Origin: an uncultured Myxococcales bacterium | GTDB lineage: Bacteria > Myxococcota_A > UBA9042 | Assembly (NCBI GenBank): GCA_903896545.1 | Contig: CAITYF010000265.1 | Coordinates: forward strand, 1-64,000 | Direction: 5' to 3' | DNA: 64,000 nt | In this document: piece after piece, positions 37,260 to 47,400 of the stretch | Position numbering within the stretch: position 1 is the first letter of the stretch | How the letters are laid out: the number at the start of each line of letters is the position of its first letter | The notes under the pieces: generated by a model | The model's database searches: none | What the model was told of the DNA's origin: nothing | The model's input: the letters and a program-made list of their open reading frames with translations, nothing else | Position numbers and translations under genes: made by a program

Positions 37260-37679
37260 CTACGCCTCAAACGACGTCATCCGCTGGCGGCGCTTCTCGT
37301 ACATCTTCTCGACGTGCTCCTGCTTTTCCTTGCAATCGATGCACAGGTTCGCTTCCGGACGCGCGAGCAAGCGGTTCGCGCCAATCACGGCGTCGCACTC
37401 TTCGCAGTAGTTGTACTCGCCCGATTCAATGCGGCGAATGGCCTTGTCGATCTTCTTAAGGAGCGTCGCGTCGCGGTCGCGCAGGCGGAATTCAAACGCC
37501 TGATCGTAGCCCACGCTGGACAGATCCATCTCGTCGGCCACGCGCAGTTCGTCCGGGTCTTGATTCTGTTCAGCAGCCTTGACGGCCGCCAGCGTGCGCT
37601 CACGCTTCTCAATCAGCATCAGACGCTGTTGCTCGACCTGCTCATCGGTCAGCGGTTGGAGCTCGAAATTCTCGGCCAT
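37260..37679 (-). CDS. DksA/TraR-family zinc-finger protein
   Basis: A 139-residue protein with a helical N-terminus, a coiled coil and a C4 zinc finger (Cys92, Cys95, Cys113, Cys116 in CEEC and CIDC). DksA enters the RNA polymerase secondary channel and works with ppGpp. The coiled-coil tip reads D49-x-x-D52-x-S54, where DksA has Asp, Asp and Ala; both acidic residues are kept and only the Ala differs. Length and the downstream RLRDRDATLLKKID match DksA well. GGGGAGGACACT precedes the ATG and a good promoter lies at 37707-37735. A true DksA or a specialised paralogue are both possible. Confidence 0.85.
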   Translation of the reverse strand: MAENFELQPLTDEQVEQQRLMLIEKRERTLAAVKAAEQNQDPDELRVADEMDLSSVGYDQAFEFRLRDRDATLLKKIDKAIRRIESGEYNYCEECDAVIGANRLLARPEANLCIDCKEKQEHVEKMYEKRRQRMTSFEA

Positions 37680-37706
37680 AGTGTCCTCCCCGGTACGTGG
37701 GAACTG

Positions 37707-37735
37707 ATGGTAGGTTGGGGGTGGCGCTCGGTCAA
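37707..37735 (-). promoter_or_regulatory. Sigma-70 promoter of the DksA-like gene
   Basis: TTGACC (37730-37735) and TACCAT (37707-37712) have a 17-base spacer on the minus strand, about 27 bases before the start codon. The -35 box and spacer fall inside a 26-bp direct repeat. Confidence 0.65.
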
Positions 37736-37738
37736 GGG
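37713..37738. repeat. 26-bp direct repeat, copy 1 (within the DksA-like promoter)
   Basis: Identical over 26 bases to 37820-37845, in the same orientation, 107 bases apart. This copy covers the -35 box and the whole spacer. Confidence 0.9.
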
Positions 37739-37819
37739 ACTTTCGCCTGAACGAGCTGCCGCGCCGTCCTGAACGCTCCGCGTTCGCCGCTCCAAGTCTT
37801 CGCGGCCGGACGTCTTGCC

Positions 37820-37845
37820 GGTTGGGGGTGGCGCTCGGTCAAGGG
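37820..37845. repeat. 26-bp direct repeat, copy 2 (orphan -35 region)
   Basis: Same 26 bases as 37713-37738. Here the -10 position reads GGCAAG, so this copy is not a working promoter in itself. It lies 22 bases from the end of the CPBP protease gene. Confidence 0.9.
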
Positions 37846-37867
37846 TGAATCGCGCGGGACGCCAAGA

Positions 37868-38686
37868 CTACTGCGCCTTTAGCCAGAGCGCGGCGCCGTC
37901 CATCAGCCACGCAACAGCGACGTGAATCGTCACGCCGCCCCAAATCGACTTGGTATTCATCGCCAATGTGCCCAGCACAAGCCCGGAGAGAATCGACCCC
38001 AGGCACTCCGGCAGCGGCTTGCCAAAGTGGATCATCGCGTACGGGATCATCATGACCATCACGCCCATGCTGCCCATCTCGGCAACGACGCCACGGAGCA
38101 TGAAACCGCGAAAGAAGAACTCGAGACCAAAGAACTGCAGCGCGTAGCCCAGCTCCCACGCAATGCGGTCGGGCCAGCCGGTGGCGTGGTCGTAAAACGG
38201 GTAGTGCGCTTGAAAGTTGGGCGTGTGTGCAACGGCCAGCACCGCCAGACCGACGGGCAGAAACAGCAGCGCGTAGAACGGCAGATGCTTCCAATAGTCG
38301 TTCGGCGTCAGGTAGCAATCCGCCAGCGACAAGCCCAGCCAGAAGCGCGCCACGAGCGCGGGAATGATGAAGTAGCACGTGACGCTGCCCGCGACCCAGG
38401 AGAGCGAGAGGAGGAGACGGTGGTACGGATCGATCAGCGCACCCAGCGGCTCAGAAATGGCGTAGGCGGTGTCGATCGTGCCCTGCGCGACCTGCGCCTG
38501 AAACGTCTGGTCCATCACGACAAAACGCAAAAGGACGAGCATCAACGCGGCGGTCAGGCTCGTCACGACCGTCGCCGTGCGTGCAGAAACCTTGCCGGCA
38601 CGCGGGCTGCGGTCGCGGGCGTCGATGCGCGCCCACGGGTCGATGAAAAGGTACGTGAACGGATGGCGAAGGACTTGCAGCAGCAT
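37868..38686 (-). CDS. CPBP-family intramembrane protease
   Basis: A 272-residue protein with about seven predicted membrane helices. The CPBP (CAAX protease/bacteriocin-processing) motifs are visible but slightly altered: GLEFFFRGFML supplies Glu and Arg (one Glu rather than the usual EE pair), IPYAMIHFGKPLPE supplies His, and the third motif is IHVAVAWLMD. Family members cut peptides within the membrane or modify surface proteins. The prolyl-rich N-terminus DPWARIDARDRSPRAGK is cytosolic. It stands alone on the minus strand, back to back with pcrA across a 91-base gap that must hold both promoters. I could not fix either one. Substrate unknown. Confidence 0.8.
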   Translation of the reverse strand: MLLQVLRHPFTYLFIDPWARIDARDRSPRAGKVSARTATVVTSLTAALMLVLLRFVVMDQTFQAQVAQGTIDTAYAISEPLGALIDPYHRLLLSLSWVAGSVTCYFIIPALVARFWLGLSLADCYLTPNDYWKHLPFYALLFLPVGLAVLAVAHTPNFQAHYPFYDHATGWPDRIAWELGYALQFFGLEFFFRGFMLRGVVAEMGSMGVMVMMIPYAMIHFGKPLPECLGSILSGLVLGTLAMNTKSIWGGVTIHVAVAWLMDGAALWLKAQ

Positions 38687-38777
38687 GGGGAACGGGTGGT
38701 AGCGGACTTTTCAGGCGATGTCCATAGGTCTGGCCAAGCGGCCGCAGCCGCGCTACAAACCGCATCCGAGGTAGCCC

Positions 38778-41087
38778 GTGCAGTCGTCGCTCTTTCCCGA
38801 TCCCGCAACCGATCACCCGCTCCTGCAAGGCTTAAACCCTGAGCAGCGTCGCGCCGTTACCACGACGCGTGGCCCGCTTTTGGTGCTGGCTGGTGCCGGT
38901 TCTGGCAAGACCCGCGTCATCACGCACCGCATCGCGTGGCTGATCGAACAGGAGCGCGTGTCGCCATGGCAAATCCTCGCGATGACGTTTACGAACAAAG
39001 CCGCCGGTGAGATGAAGGAGCGCGTCATCCACACTGTCGGCGAGCAGGCCAAGGACGTCTGGCTCGGCACGTTTCACAAGATCGGCGTGCGCATGCTGCA
39101 GCAGATGGCGACGCAAGCCGGACTGCGCGCCGGTTTTTCCATCTACGACACCGACGATCAGGTACGCACGATCAGCCGCGTGATGAAGGCGTTGAACCTG
39201 TCCGACGCGACGTACAAGCCCAAGCAGTTCGCGCAGTTCATCGACAAGTGCAAGAATCGCCTGCAGTTACCCGACGACCCGAAGCTACTGGACAGCGTGG
39301 AATCGGACTTCGACAAGAAGGCGATTGCCGTTTACGCGGCGTACGAAGCCGAAATGCGGACGGCAGACGCGGTCGATTTTGGCGACCTGATCATGCGGCC
39401 GACGATCGTACTCGCGCAAAATCCGGGGCTGCGGCAGAACTGGTCCAACCGCTTTCGCTACGTGCTCGTGGACGAATTTCAGGATACGAACGCGGCGCAG
39501 TTCGAACTGTTGAAGCTCCTGACCAGCGAGCACGGCAACCTGTGCGTGGTCGGCGACGACGATCAGTCGATCTACTCGTGGCGCGGCGCGGAAGTGGGCA
39601 ACATTCTGGGCTTTCCGGAGATGTTCCCCAATACAACGACAATCAAGCTGGAGCGCAACTACCGTTCGACCGGCCACATTTTGGCAGCGTCGACGGCCGT
39701 GGTCAGCCACAACCGCAACCGTCACGGCAAAGTGCTCTGGACCGAAAGCGGCGAGGGTGAACTGCTGGTCCTGCACGTCGCGCAAAATGAGCGCGATGAA
39801 GCAGATTGGGTCGCGCGAACGCTGGATCAGCTGCGAACCGCCGGGACGTCAGCGTCGCAGATGGCGGTGTTTTACCGGACCAACGCGCAGTCACGCGTGC
39901 TGGAAGAGTCGATGCGGCGGTTTCGCCTGCCGTACATTCTGATCGGCGGCCAGCGGTTCTACGAGCGCGCCGAGGTGAAAGACGCGCTGTCGTGGCTGCG
40001 CCTTTTGGTCAATCCGCAGGATTCGGCAGGCTGGGAACGGGCGATTCACGCGCCGCGGCGTGGCATTGGCGATGCGACGGTTGAACTGGTGGCGCAACGC
40101 GCGCGCGCCCGTGGGATTTCCCTGCCCGAAGCGGCGGACGACCTGCTCCTGCTGAATCAGGCCGGTCGGTCGGCGGAGAAGCTGCGTACGTTCCAGAACC
40201 TGCTGCGGGGCCTGCGTGACGGGATCGAGGGTCTGCGCGCGGACACCGTGGGCGCGCAAGTGCTGCAGGCGTCGGGGTTGAAGGCAGCGCTGCAGGCGGA
40301 CAAAGACCCGGACGCGCAGGACCGACTGGAGAACCTGGGCGCGCTGCTCGCGGCGATGGCGGAACACGCAGACACGGCGGACGATCCGTCGCTGCGCGGC
40401 TTCTTGGAACAGGTGGCGCTGGTCGCGGACACGGACAAGCTGGGCGACGGCGCCAAAGTGTCGATGATGACGATGCACTCGGCGAAGGGGCTGGAGTTTG
40501 ACGTCGCCGTCGTTGTGGGTCTCGAAGAAGGCATCCTGCCTCACGCGAATTCGGTCGCGGAAAGCGGCGATGGTCGCAGTTTGGAAGAGGAACGACGGCT
40601 GCTCTACGTCGCGATGACGCGCGCACGCAAGCGGCTGTTTTTGGCGCACGCCCGGAGTCGCCGGCGCTTTGGCGGTCCGGAGATGCAAGCAGATCCGTCG
40701 CGGTTTCTGTCGCAGATCCCTGAAGAGCGCATTCGCGTGGAAGGCGGTCGATCGTCGTCGCAGAGTTGGACGCAAGCTGGCAGTTGGAGCCAAGCGAGCA
40801 GCTGGAGCGGCAGCACCGCCAGCCGCAACGGCTCCTGGTCGCAGCGACCGCAAAGCCCCGGCAGCTTCCCCGCGCGCCCGCGTCCGTCGGCGCAGGAGGA
40901 GCCCGTTTTCCAGCGCGGCGACCCCGACTCGCCGTACCAGCCCGGCACGCGCGTGCGCCACGCCAGCTTTGGCGGCGGCACGATCCTGGAAGCCGACGGC
41001 TACGGCAGCGACGCGCGGCTCACCGTGCGCTTTGACACCGTCGGCGTGAAGAAGTTGGTCGCGCGGTTCGTGCAGGTGCAAGCGTGA
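38778..41087 (+). CDS. pcrA: UvrD/PcrA-type ATP-dependent DNA helicase
   Basis: A 769-residue superfamily 1A helicase that unwinds 3'-5' in repair and at stalled forks. Motifs run in order: Q-motif LNPEQRRAV, Walker A GAGSGKT, TFTNKAAGEMKERV (Ia), VDEFQDTN (II), GDDDQSIYSWRGA (III), LERNYRS (IV), MTMHSAKGLEFD (V) and VAMTRARKRL (VI). A linker of about 60 residues rich in Ser and Trp, with repeated SWS units, joins the core to the C-terminal Tudor-like domain (GTRVRHASFGGG), which binds RNA polymerase in PcrA. The start is GTG with GAGG 6 bases upstream. It overlaps the MoaD-MoaE gene by 4 bases. PcrA rather than UvrD is my call from that C-terminus. Confidence 0.95.
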   Translation: MQSSLFPDPATDHPLLQGLNPEQRRAVTTTRGPLLVLAGAGSGKTRVITHRIAWLIEQERVSPWQILAMTFTNKAAGEMKERVIHTVGEQAKDVWLGTFHKIGVRMLQQMATQAGLRAGFSIYDTDDQVRTISRVMKALNLSDATYKPKQFAQFIDKCKNRLQLPDDPKLLDSVESDFDKKAIAVYAAYEAEMRTADAVDFGDLIMRPTIVLAQNPGLRQNWSNRFRYVLVDEFQDTNAAQFELLKLLTSEHGNLCVVGDDDQSIYSWRGAEVGNILGFPEMFPNTTTIKLERNYRSTGHILAASTAVVSHNRNRHGKVLWTESGEGELLVLHVAQNERDEADWVARTLDQLRTAGTSASQMAVFYRTNAQSRVLEESMRRFRLPYILIGGQRFYERAEVKDALSWLRLLVNPQDSAGWERAIHAPRRGIGDATVELVAQRARARGISLPEAADDLLLLNQAGRSAEKLRTFQNLLRGLRDGIEGLRADTVGAQVLQASGLKAALQADKDPDAQDRLENLGALLAAMAEHADTADDPSLRGFLEQVALVADTDKLGDGAKVSMMTMHSAKGLEFDVAVVVGLEEGILPHANSVAESGDGRSLEEERRLLYVAMTRARKRLFLAHARSRRRFGGPEMQADPSRFLSQIPEERIRVEGGRSSSQSWTQAGSWSQASSWSGSTASRNGSWSQRPQSPGSFPARPRPSAQEEPVFQRGDPDSPYQPGTRVRHASFGGGTILEADGYGSDARLTVRFDTVGVKKLVARFVQVQA

Positions 41088-41752
41088 CGCAGGTAACCGT
41101 CGTTGTGCGGTATTTTGCCGCCGCACGCGATCGCGCCGGTGTGGATTCGGAGCAGCTGGACGTGCCAGTTGCAACGACGATCGGCGAATTGCGGGCGCTG
41201 CTCGTGGAACGTCACCCACCGCTCGCGCGGCTGCTGCCGATCTGCAAAATGGGCTGCAACGACGAATTCGCCGACAACGCGCAGGAACTTCAGTCAGGCG
41301 ACGACGTGCTGGTGCTCCCGCCGTCAGCTGGCGGTGCGCCACGCGCGCAGCTGCTCGACACACCGATCGCGTTTGGCCAAGCGGAGGCACTTTGCGCGCA
41401 AGATGGCGTCGGTGGCGTCGTCACGTTCACGGGCACGGTGCGGCGGCAGAACCTGGGGAAGAACGTCGTTCGGCTGGAGTTCTCAGCCTACGCGCCGCTG
41501 GCACTGAAGGAAATGGAGGCGATCGCCGCTGAAGCGCTGTCACGCTGGCCCCTGCAGGACGTGCAGATTCTCCACCGCATCGGCGTGCTCGCGGTTGGCG
41601 ACATCGCTGTGCAAATCGCGGTTGCCGGCGCGCACCGCGCAGAACCGTTCGCTGCGTGCCGCTGGGTCATCGACGAACTGAAAGCCCGCGTGCCGATCTG
41701 GAAGAAAGAAGTCACGGACGACGGCGAAGAGTGGCTGGGCAGCACGCCGTGA
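41084..41752 (+). CDS. moaX: MoaD-MoaE fusion (molybdopterin synthase, MoaX type)
   Basis: A 222-residue single chain that joins the two subunits of molybdopterin synthase. Residues 1-84 are the ubiquitin-like sulphur carrier MoaD, ending LPPSAGG. In free MoaD that Gly-Gly (83-84) must be the C-terminus to carry a thiocarboxylate. Residues about 95-222 are MoaE, with GGVVTFTGTVR, HRIGVL and the active-site Lys region ARVPIWKKE. The Mycobacterium tuberculosis MoaX fusion is reported to be cut after its MoaD Gly-Gly; the same is expected here. The start GTG overlaps pcrA. No other Moa or molybdoenzyme gene is in the window. Confidence 0.92.
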   Translation: MTQVTVVVRYFAAARDRAGVDSEQLDVPVATTIGELRALLVERHPPLARLLPICKMGCNDEFADNAQELQSGDDVLVLPPSAGGAPRAQLLDTPIAFGQAEALCAQDGVGGVVTFTGTVRRQNLGKNVVRLEFSAYAPLALKEMEAIAAEALSRWPLQDVQILHRIGVLAVGDIAVQIAVAGAHRAEPFAACRWVIDELKARVPIWKKEVTDDGEEWLGSTP

Positions 41753-41758
41753 GGTGGA

Positions 41759-42607
41759 TCAGAACTCCAGCCACAGCGCGTAGATCTCGTTTCGTGACAG
41801 ACCTGTCTTCTCGCTAATCGCGCGCGTCGCATCTTTGCGGTCCAAACCTGCGGCCTTGGCTTCCGCCACGAGCACGCGCGCATCGGGCACTTCCGCCGCC
41901 GGTGCGCTGGCCACGCTCACTTCCACCAGCAGAACAGCCTCGCCGCGCAGCATCTCGTCGGTCAACGCGGCCGGGATGTCCTGCGCCAGCGCCCGGACGT
42001 AGCCTTCATGAACTTTGGTCAACTCGCGCGCCACGACGACGCGCGCCTGCGGGCGGATCTCGGCCAAATCGCGGGTGACGGTCTGCAAGTCGCGGCCGGG
42101 CACGTAGAACGCGTGCGTCATCGGCTCCCCGTCCGCACTCGGATGCAGCGTGCGTTCCAGGAGCTGCTTGCGCTCGCCCAGCTTCTTGGGCAAGAAACCC
42201 CAGAACGCGAACGGAATCGGCACCAGACCGGACGCCGCCAGCGCTGCCGCCACGGCAAAAGGTCCGGGAATCGTCCGCACTGCAAAGCCCGCGTCGTGTA
42301 CGGCGTCGACAAGCAGTTGCCCCGGATCGGAAAGCGCGGGCGTACCGGCATCGGAAACGAGCCCGACCGTCGCACCGGTCTCCAGCCGCGCGATAACACC
42401 GGCGATCTTGGCGACTTCATTGTGCGCGTGCAGCGACCACGTCTCTTTCTTCAGACCGATCGCCGACAGCAAGTGCCCCGTGTGCCGCGTGTCCTCGCAC
42501 AAGAGCAGTTCCACGTCGCGGAGCACGTCCACTGCGCGCGGGCTCAGGTCTGCCAGGTTGCCAATCGGCGTTGCGACGACGTACAGCGTTGCCGGATCCA
42601 GCGCCAC
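41759..42607 (-). CDS. rsmI: 16S rRNA 2'-O-ribose C1402 methyltransferase
   Basis: A 282-residue SAM-dependent tetrapyrrole-methylase-fold enzyme that modifies C1402 in the 30S decoding centre. Motifs include YVVATPIGNLADLSPRA, CEDTRHTGHLL, LVSDAGTPALSDPG, TIPGPFAVAAAL and FWGFLPKK. The C-terminal helical domain closes with LSRNEIYALWLEF, as in the family. The start is GTG at 42607, three bases after the pyrG stop, so expression is coupled to pyrG. The 3' end lies 6 bases from the convergent moaX stop. Confidence 0.96.
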   Translation of the reverse strand: MALDPATLYVVATPIGNLADLSPRAVDVLRDVELLLCEDTRHTGHLLSAIGLKKETWSLHAHNEVAKIAGVIARLETGATVGLVSDAGTPALSDPGQLLVDAVHDAGFAVRTIPGPFAVAAALAASGLVPIPFAFWGFLPKKLGERKQLLERTLHPSADGEPMTHAFYVPGRDLQTVTRDLAEIRPQARVVVARELTKVHEGYVRALAQDIPAALTDEMLRGEAVLLVEVSVASAPAAEVPDARVLVAEAKAAGLDRKDATRAISEKTGLSRNEIYALWLEF

Positions 42608-42610
42608 CGG

Positions 42611-44287
<1,677 letters not shown>

Positions 44288-44422
44288 TCACACTGGTTTT
44301 TTGGGAAGTTCCGAGTCGAGCGCGCGCATCACATGCGGCGAGCGCCAATCAGAGCCCGGGAGCAAAGGCTAAGCGACCGGGGCCGATCTCGTCAAGGTGA
44401 ACAGGTGACGATTGGGCTACGA

Positions 44423-44443
44423 AGCGCGCGATGGCGGCGCGCT
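44423..44443. repeat. Small GC-rich hairpin after the 11-repeat lipoprotein gene
   Basis: A 7-bp stem (44423-44429 with 44437-44443) with a 7-base loop begins 5 bases past the minus-strand stop codon. No T-run follows, so termination is uncertain. Confidence 0.4.
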
Positions 44444-44447
44444 GGGG

Positions 44448-47400
44448 CTACTTGCCGACGTAGACGAGTAGAGAACGCGCCTGCGAATTGTTCGGCGTCG
44501 TGCCCTTGTCCCATAGCGCCAAACCGAAGCAATTCGCGGCCTCCCACGGGGAAGCCGAGTTGTTGATGATGAGGTTCCAATGCGTCTCATCAAAGCCGGT
44601 CTGTTCGCCAATCCACGCGTACGTGTGGTCCAGCGGGTAGCTGTTGGAGTCGCCCTGACCCATGAAGAGGATCAAGAGGTTCGCCTGCAGGATCGACGCG
44701 GAGTCCGATGGCGTAAACCCGTGCGTCGCGCCGATCGCCCCCTGCTTCGTGCCAGCGACGAGCGCCGTCGGCAAAAAGACGTTGCTGGTCAAGTCAATGG
44801 ACCGCAGGACGGGCCACGGAGCGCCCGGCGCACCAGCTGCCGGCAGTTGACCGCACGCAATGCGCAGACGCTTCCACTGCGGGTCCGAGCAGTGATAACC
44901 CCATCCAGCGTCGGGAATGTCGTTGCTGTTGGGCAGGTCGTTGTAGCCCGCGCACTGGAACAAGCCTTCGCTTGTGTAGTCCGGTCCCACCGTGTCGACG
45001 GTCGGGAAGTACCAGTTGCAGCTCTCGTCCGTCTTGCCATTGCAGTTGCTGTCGATGCCGTCAAAGCACGCATCTGGCGTGCCCGGGTTGATGGTCGCGC
45101 CGCCGTTCTTCGGGTCGTCGTTGCAGTCGTTGCCGCCCAGCTTGCAGGAGTTCGGCTTGCCGATCACGATCAACGCCGCGTCGCAGTAGCCGTCAAAGTC
45201 CTTGTCGCAGTTTTCATCGGCTTGGCTGTTGCAGTTATTGTCCTGGCCGTCGCAGTACTCCACGTTGCCCGGGAAGTTCGCGGCGTTGTCGTCGAAGCAA
45301 TCGTTGGTATGCGTGACCTTCTGGCCGGAAATCGGGTCCAACGTCGTGCACACCGCCGGTGCGCCGACGATCTTCTTGTTCTTGGCGCAAAAACCATCCT
45401 GGTCGTTGTCGCAGCCTTCGTCCGTCGCGCCGTTGCAGTCGTTGTCCATGTCGTCGCAGTTCTCGACGGTGCTGTAGAAGATGTTCCAGCCTTGGTACTG
45501 CGGCATGTCGCACTTGGCCCACACGCCGGCTTTGCACATCGTGGCAAACTTCTTGGCGCCCGCGCACACGCCCGTTTGCGCTTCGCACAGCTGCGGGTCA
45601 TCGTTCAGGATGTCGCCGTCGTCGGAATCCGTCTTGTCGTCACAGTCGTTGTCGACGTTGTCGCAGAGCTCTTTGGCACCCGGATGGATGTCGCTGTTGC
45701 TGTCGTCGCAGTCGCCCGGACCCGCGAGGCAGGCGTACGGATGGCCGATCGCGCCCATGTTCGCGTCGCAATACTGGTCAAAGTCGTCGTCGCAGCCTTC
45801 ATCGGTCGCGCCGTTGCAGTCGTTGTCCAGATTGTCGCAGATCTCCGCTTGCGGCGGTCCAGGCGCAATGCTGCACGTCGAACCCGAGTTGTCCGCCTTG
45901 CAGACCTTGGTGCCCTTCACCGCGCACTGGCCTTTGCCACCGGCGCACGGCAAGCCCAAGTCGGGCCAGGACTCGTCGATCACGCCGTTGCAATCGTCGT
46001 CGATCGCATTGCATTTCTCGTTGGCGTCGGGGCGAATCTCCGCGTTGCCGTCGTTGCAGTCGTTGCCGCCCCACGGGCAGACTTTGGGACCGCCAAACGT
46101 GGTCATCGCCACGTCGCACCAACCGTCCTTGTCCTTGTCGCAGCCTTCGTCGATGACGCCGTTGCAGTTCTCGTCCAAGTCGTCGCACAGTTCGTTGGCA
46201 CCGGGCTTGGTCTTGCTGTTCGTGTCATCGCAGTCACCGCCGCCTTTGGGGCAGGAAAGCGGGAAGCCCAACGTCGCGTAACCGGAGTCGCAATAGCTGT
46301 CCTTGTCGTCGTCGCAGCCCTCGTCGGCCGTGCCGTTGCAGTTGTTGTCCTTGTCGTCGCAGATTTCCGTGCTGCCGTAGGCGCCGTCGAATTTCTTGTA
46401 ATCCGTCGGACTGCAAGCCTGCCACACGCCGCCGGAGCAGAGCGAAATGGTCTTGGGCGATCCCGCGCACACGCCGAGCTGGTTTTCACAGTACTGCGGA
46501 TCGGTCAGCGGCAAGCCAGGGTCAAGCGCGTCGGCAAAGCCGTTGCAGTCGTTGTCCTTGCCGTCGCAGACTTCCGGCGCCTTGGGGTGAATGTCGATCT
46601 TCGTGTCGTCGCAGTCGCCGCCGCCTTTCTTGCACGTGATCGTGCCCGGATCGTAGCCCATCGCGGCGTCGCAGTAGCCGTCCAGGTCGTCGTCGCAGCC
46701 TTCGTCGGTCTTGCCGTTGCAGTCGTTGTCGGCGCCGTCGCACGATTCCACCTGCGGCGCTTGGCCCACGCACGTCTCGAGGCCGCCCGCGCAGAACGGC
46801 TTGCCCGGACACTTCAATTGGCCGTTATTCGAGAACACAAAGCACGTTGCGTTCGCGGTCGGTTCGTCCGTCAGCCCGTTGCAGTTGTCGTCGATGTTGT
46901 TGCACGTCTCGACGGCGGGCGTCGCCGCTGTGCACTTGGTCAACGCAGCGGTATCGCACTGCCGCGTGCCTTTGCATGCGCCAAAACTGTTGCTGACGGT
47001 GCACACGGTCTGGTCGCCCTCGGCTTCGTAGCGGCTGGTGCAGTTCAGATCGAGCTTGGTTTTGTCCGTCACACATTGGAACACGAGCTTGCCGCTCGCC
47101 AGCTTCTTCTGCTCGCAGGTGTAGTTGGTCGGGCACGCGGCGCCGCCCTCACACGCGCCGCCGCAGAACGAACCGGCGTCGCCAAACGGCACGCAGTAGT
47201 CGTTCAGACCGGCGACGGCGACGCCCGACTCGTTCTTCATGCGGCAATCGCCGTCTTCCTGACACGGCTTGCCCAAATTGGGCGACGCTGGGACACAGCC
47301 TGTGAGCTGGTCCGAGCCAAACGTGACGGGCTGACAAACCCAGCCTTTGGGGCAGACCGGGTCGTTGCCGCAGTCCTTGGAGCACACGGAGCCGTGTGGT

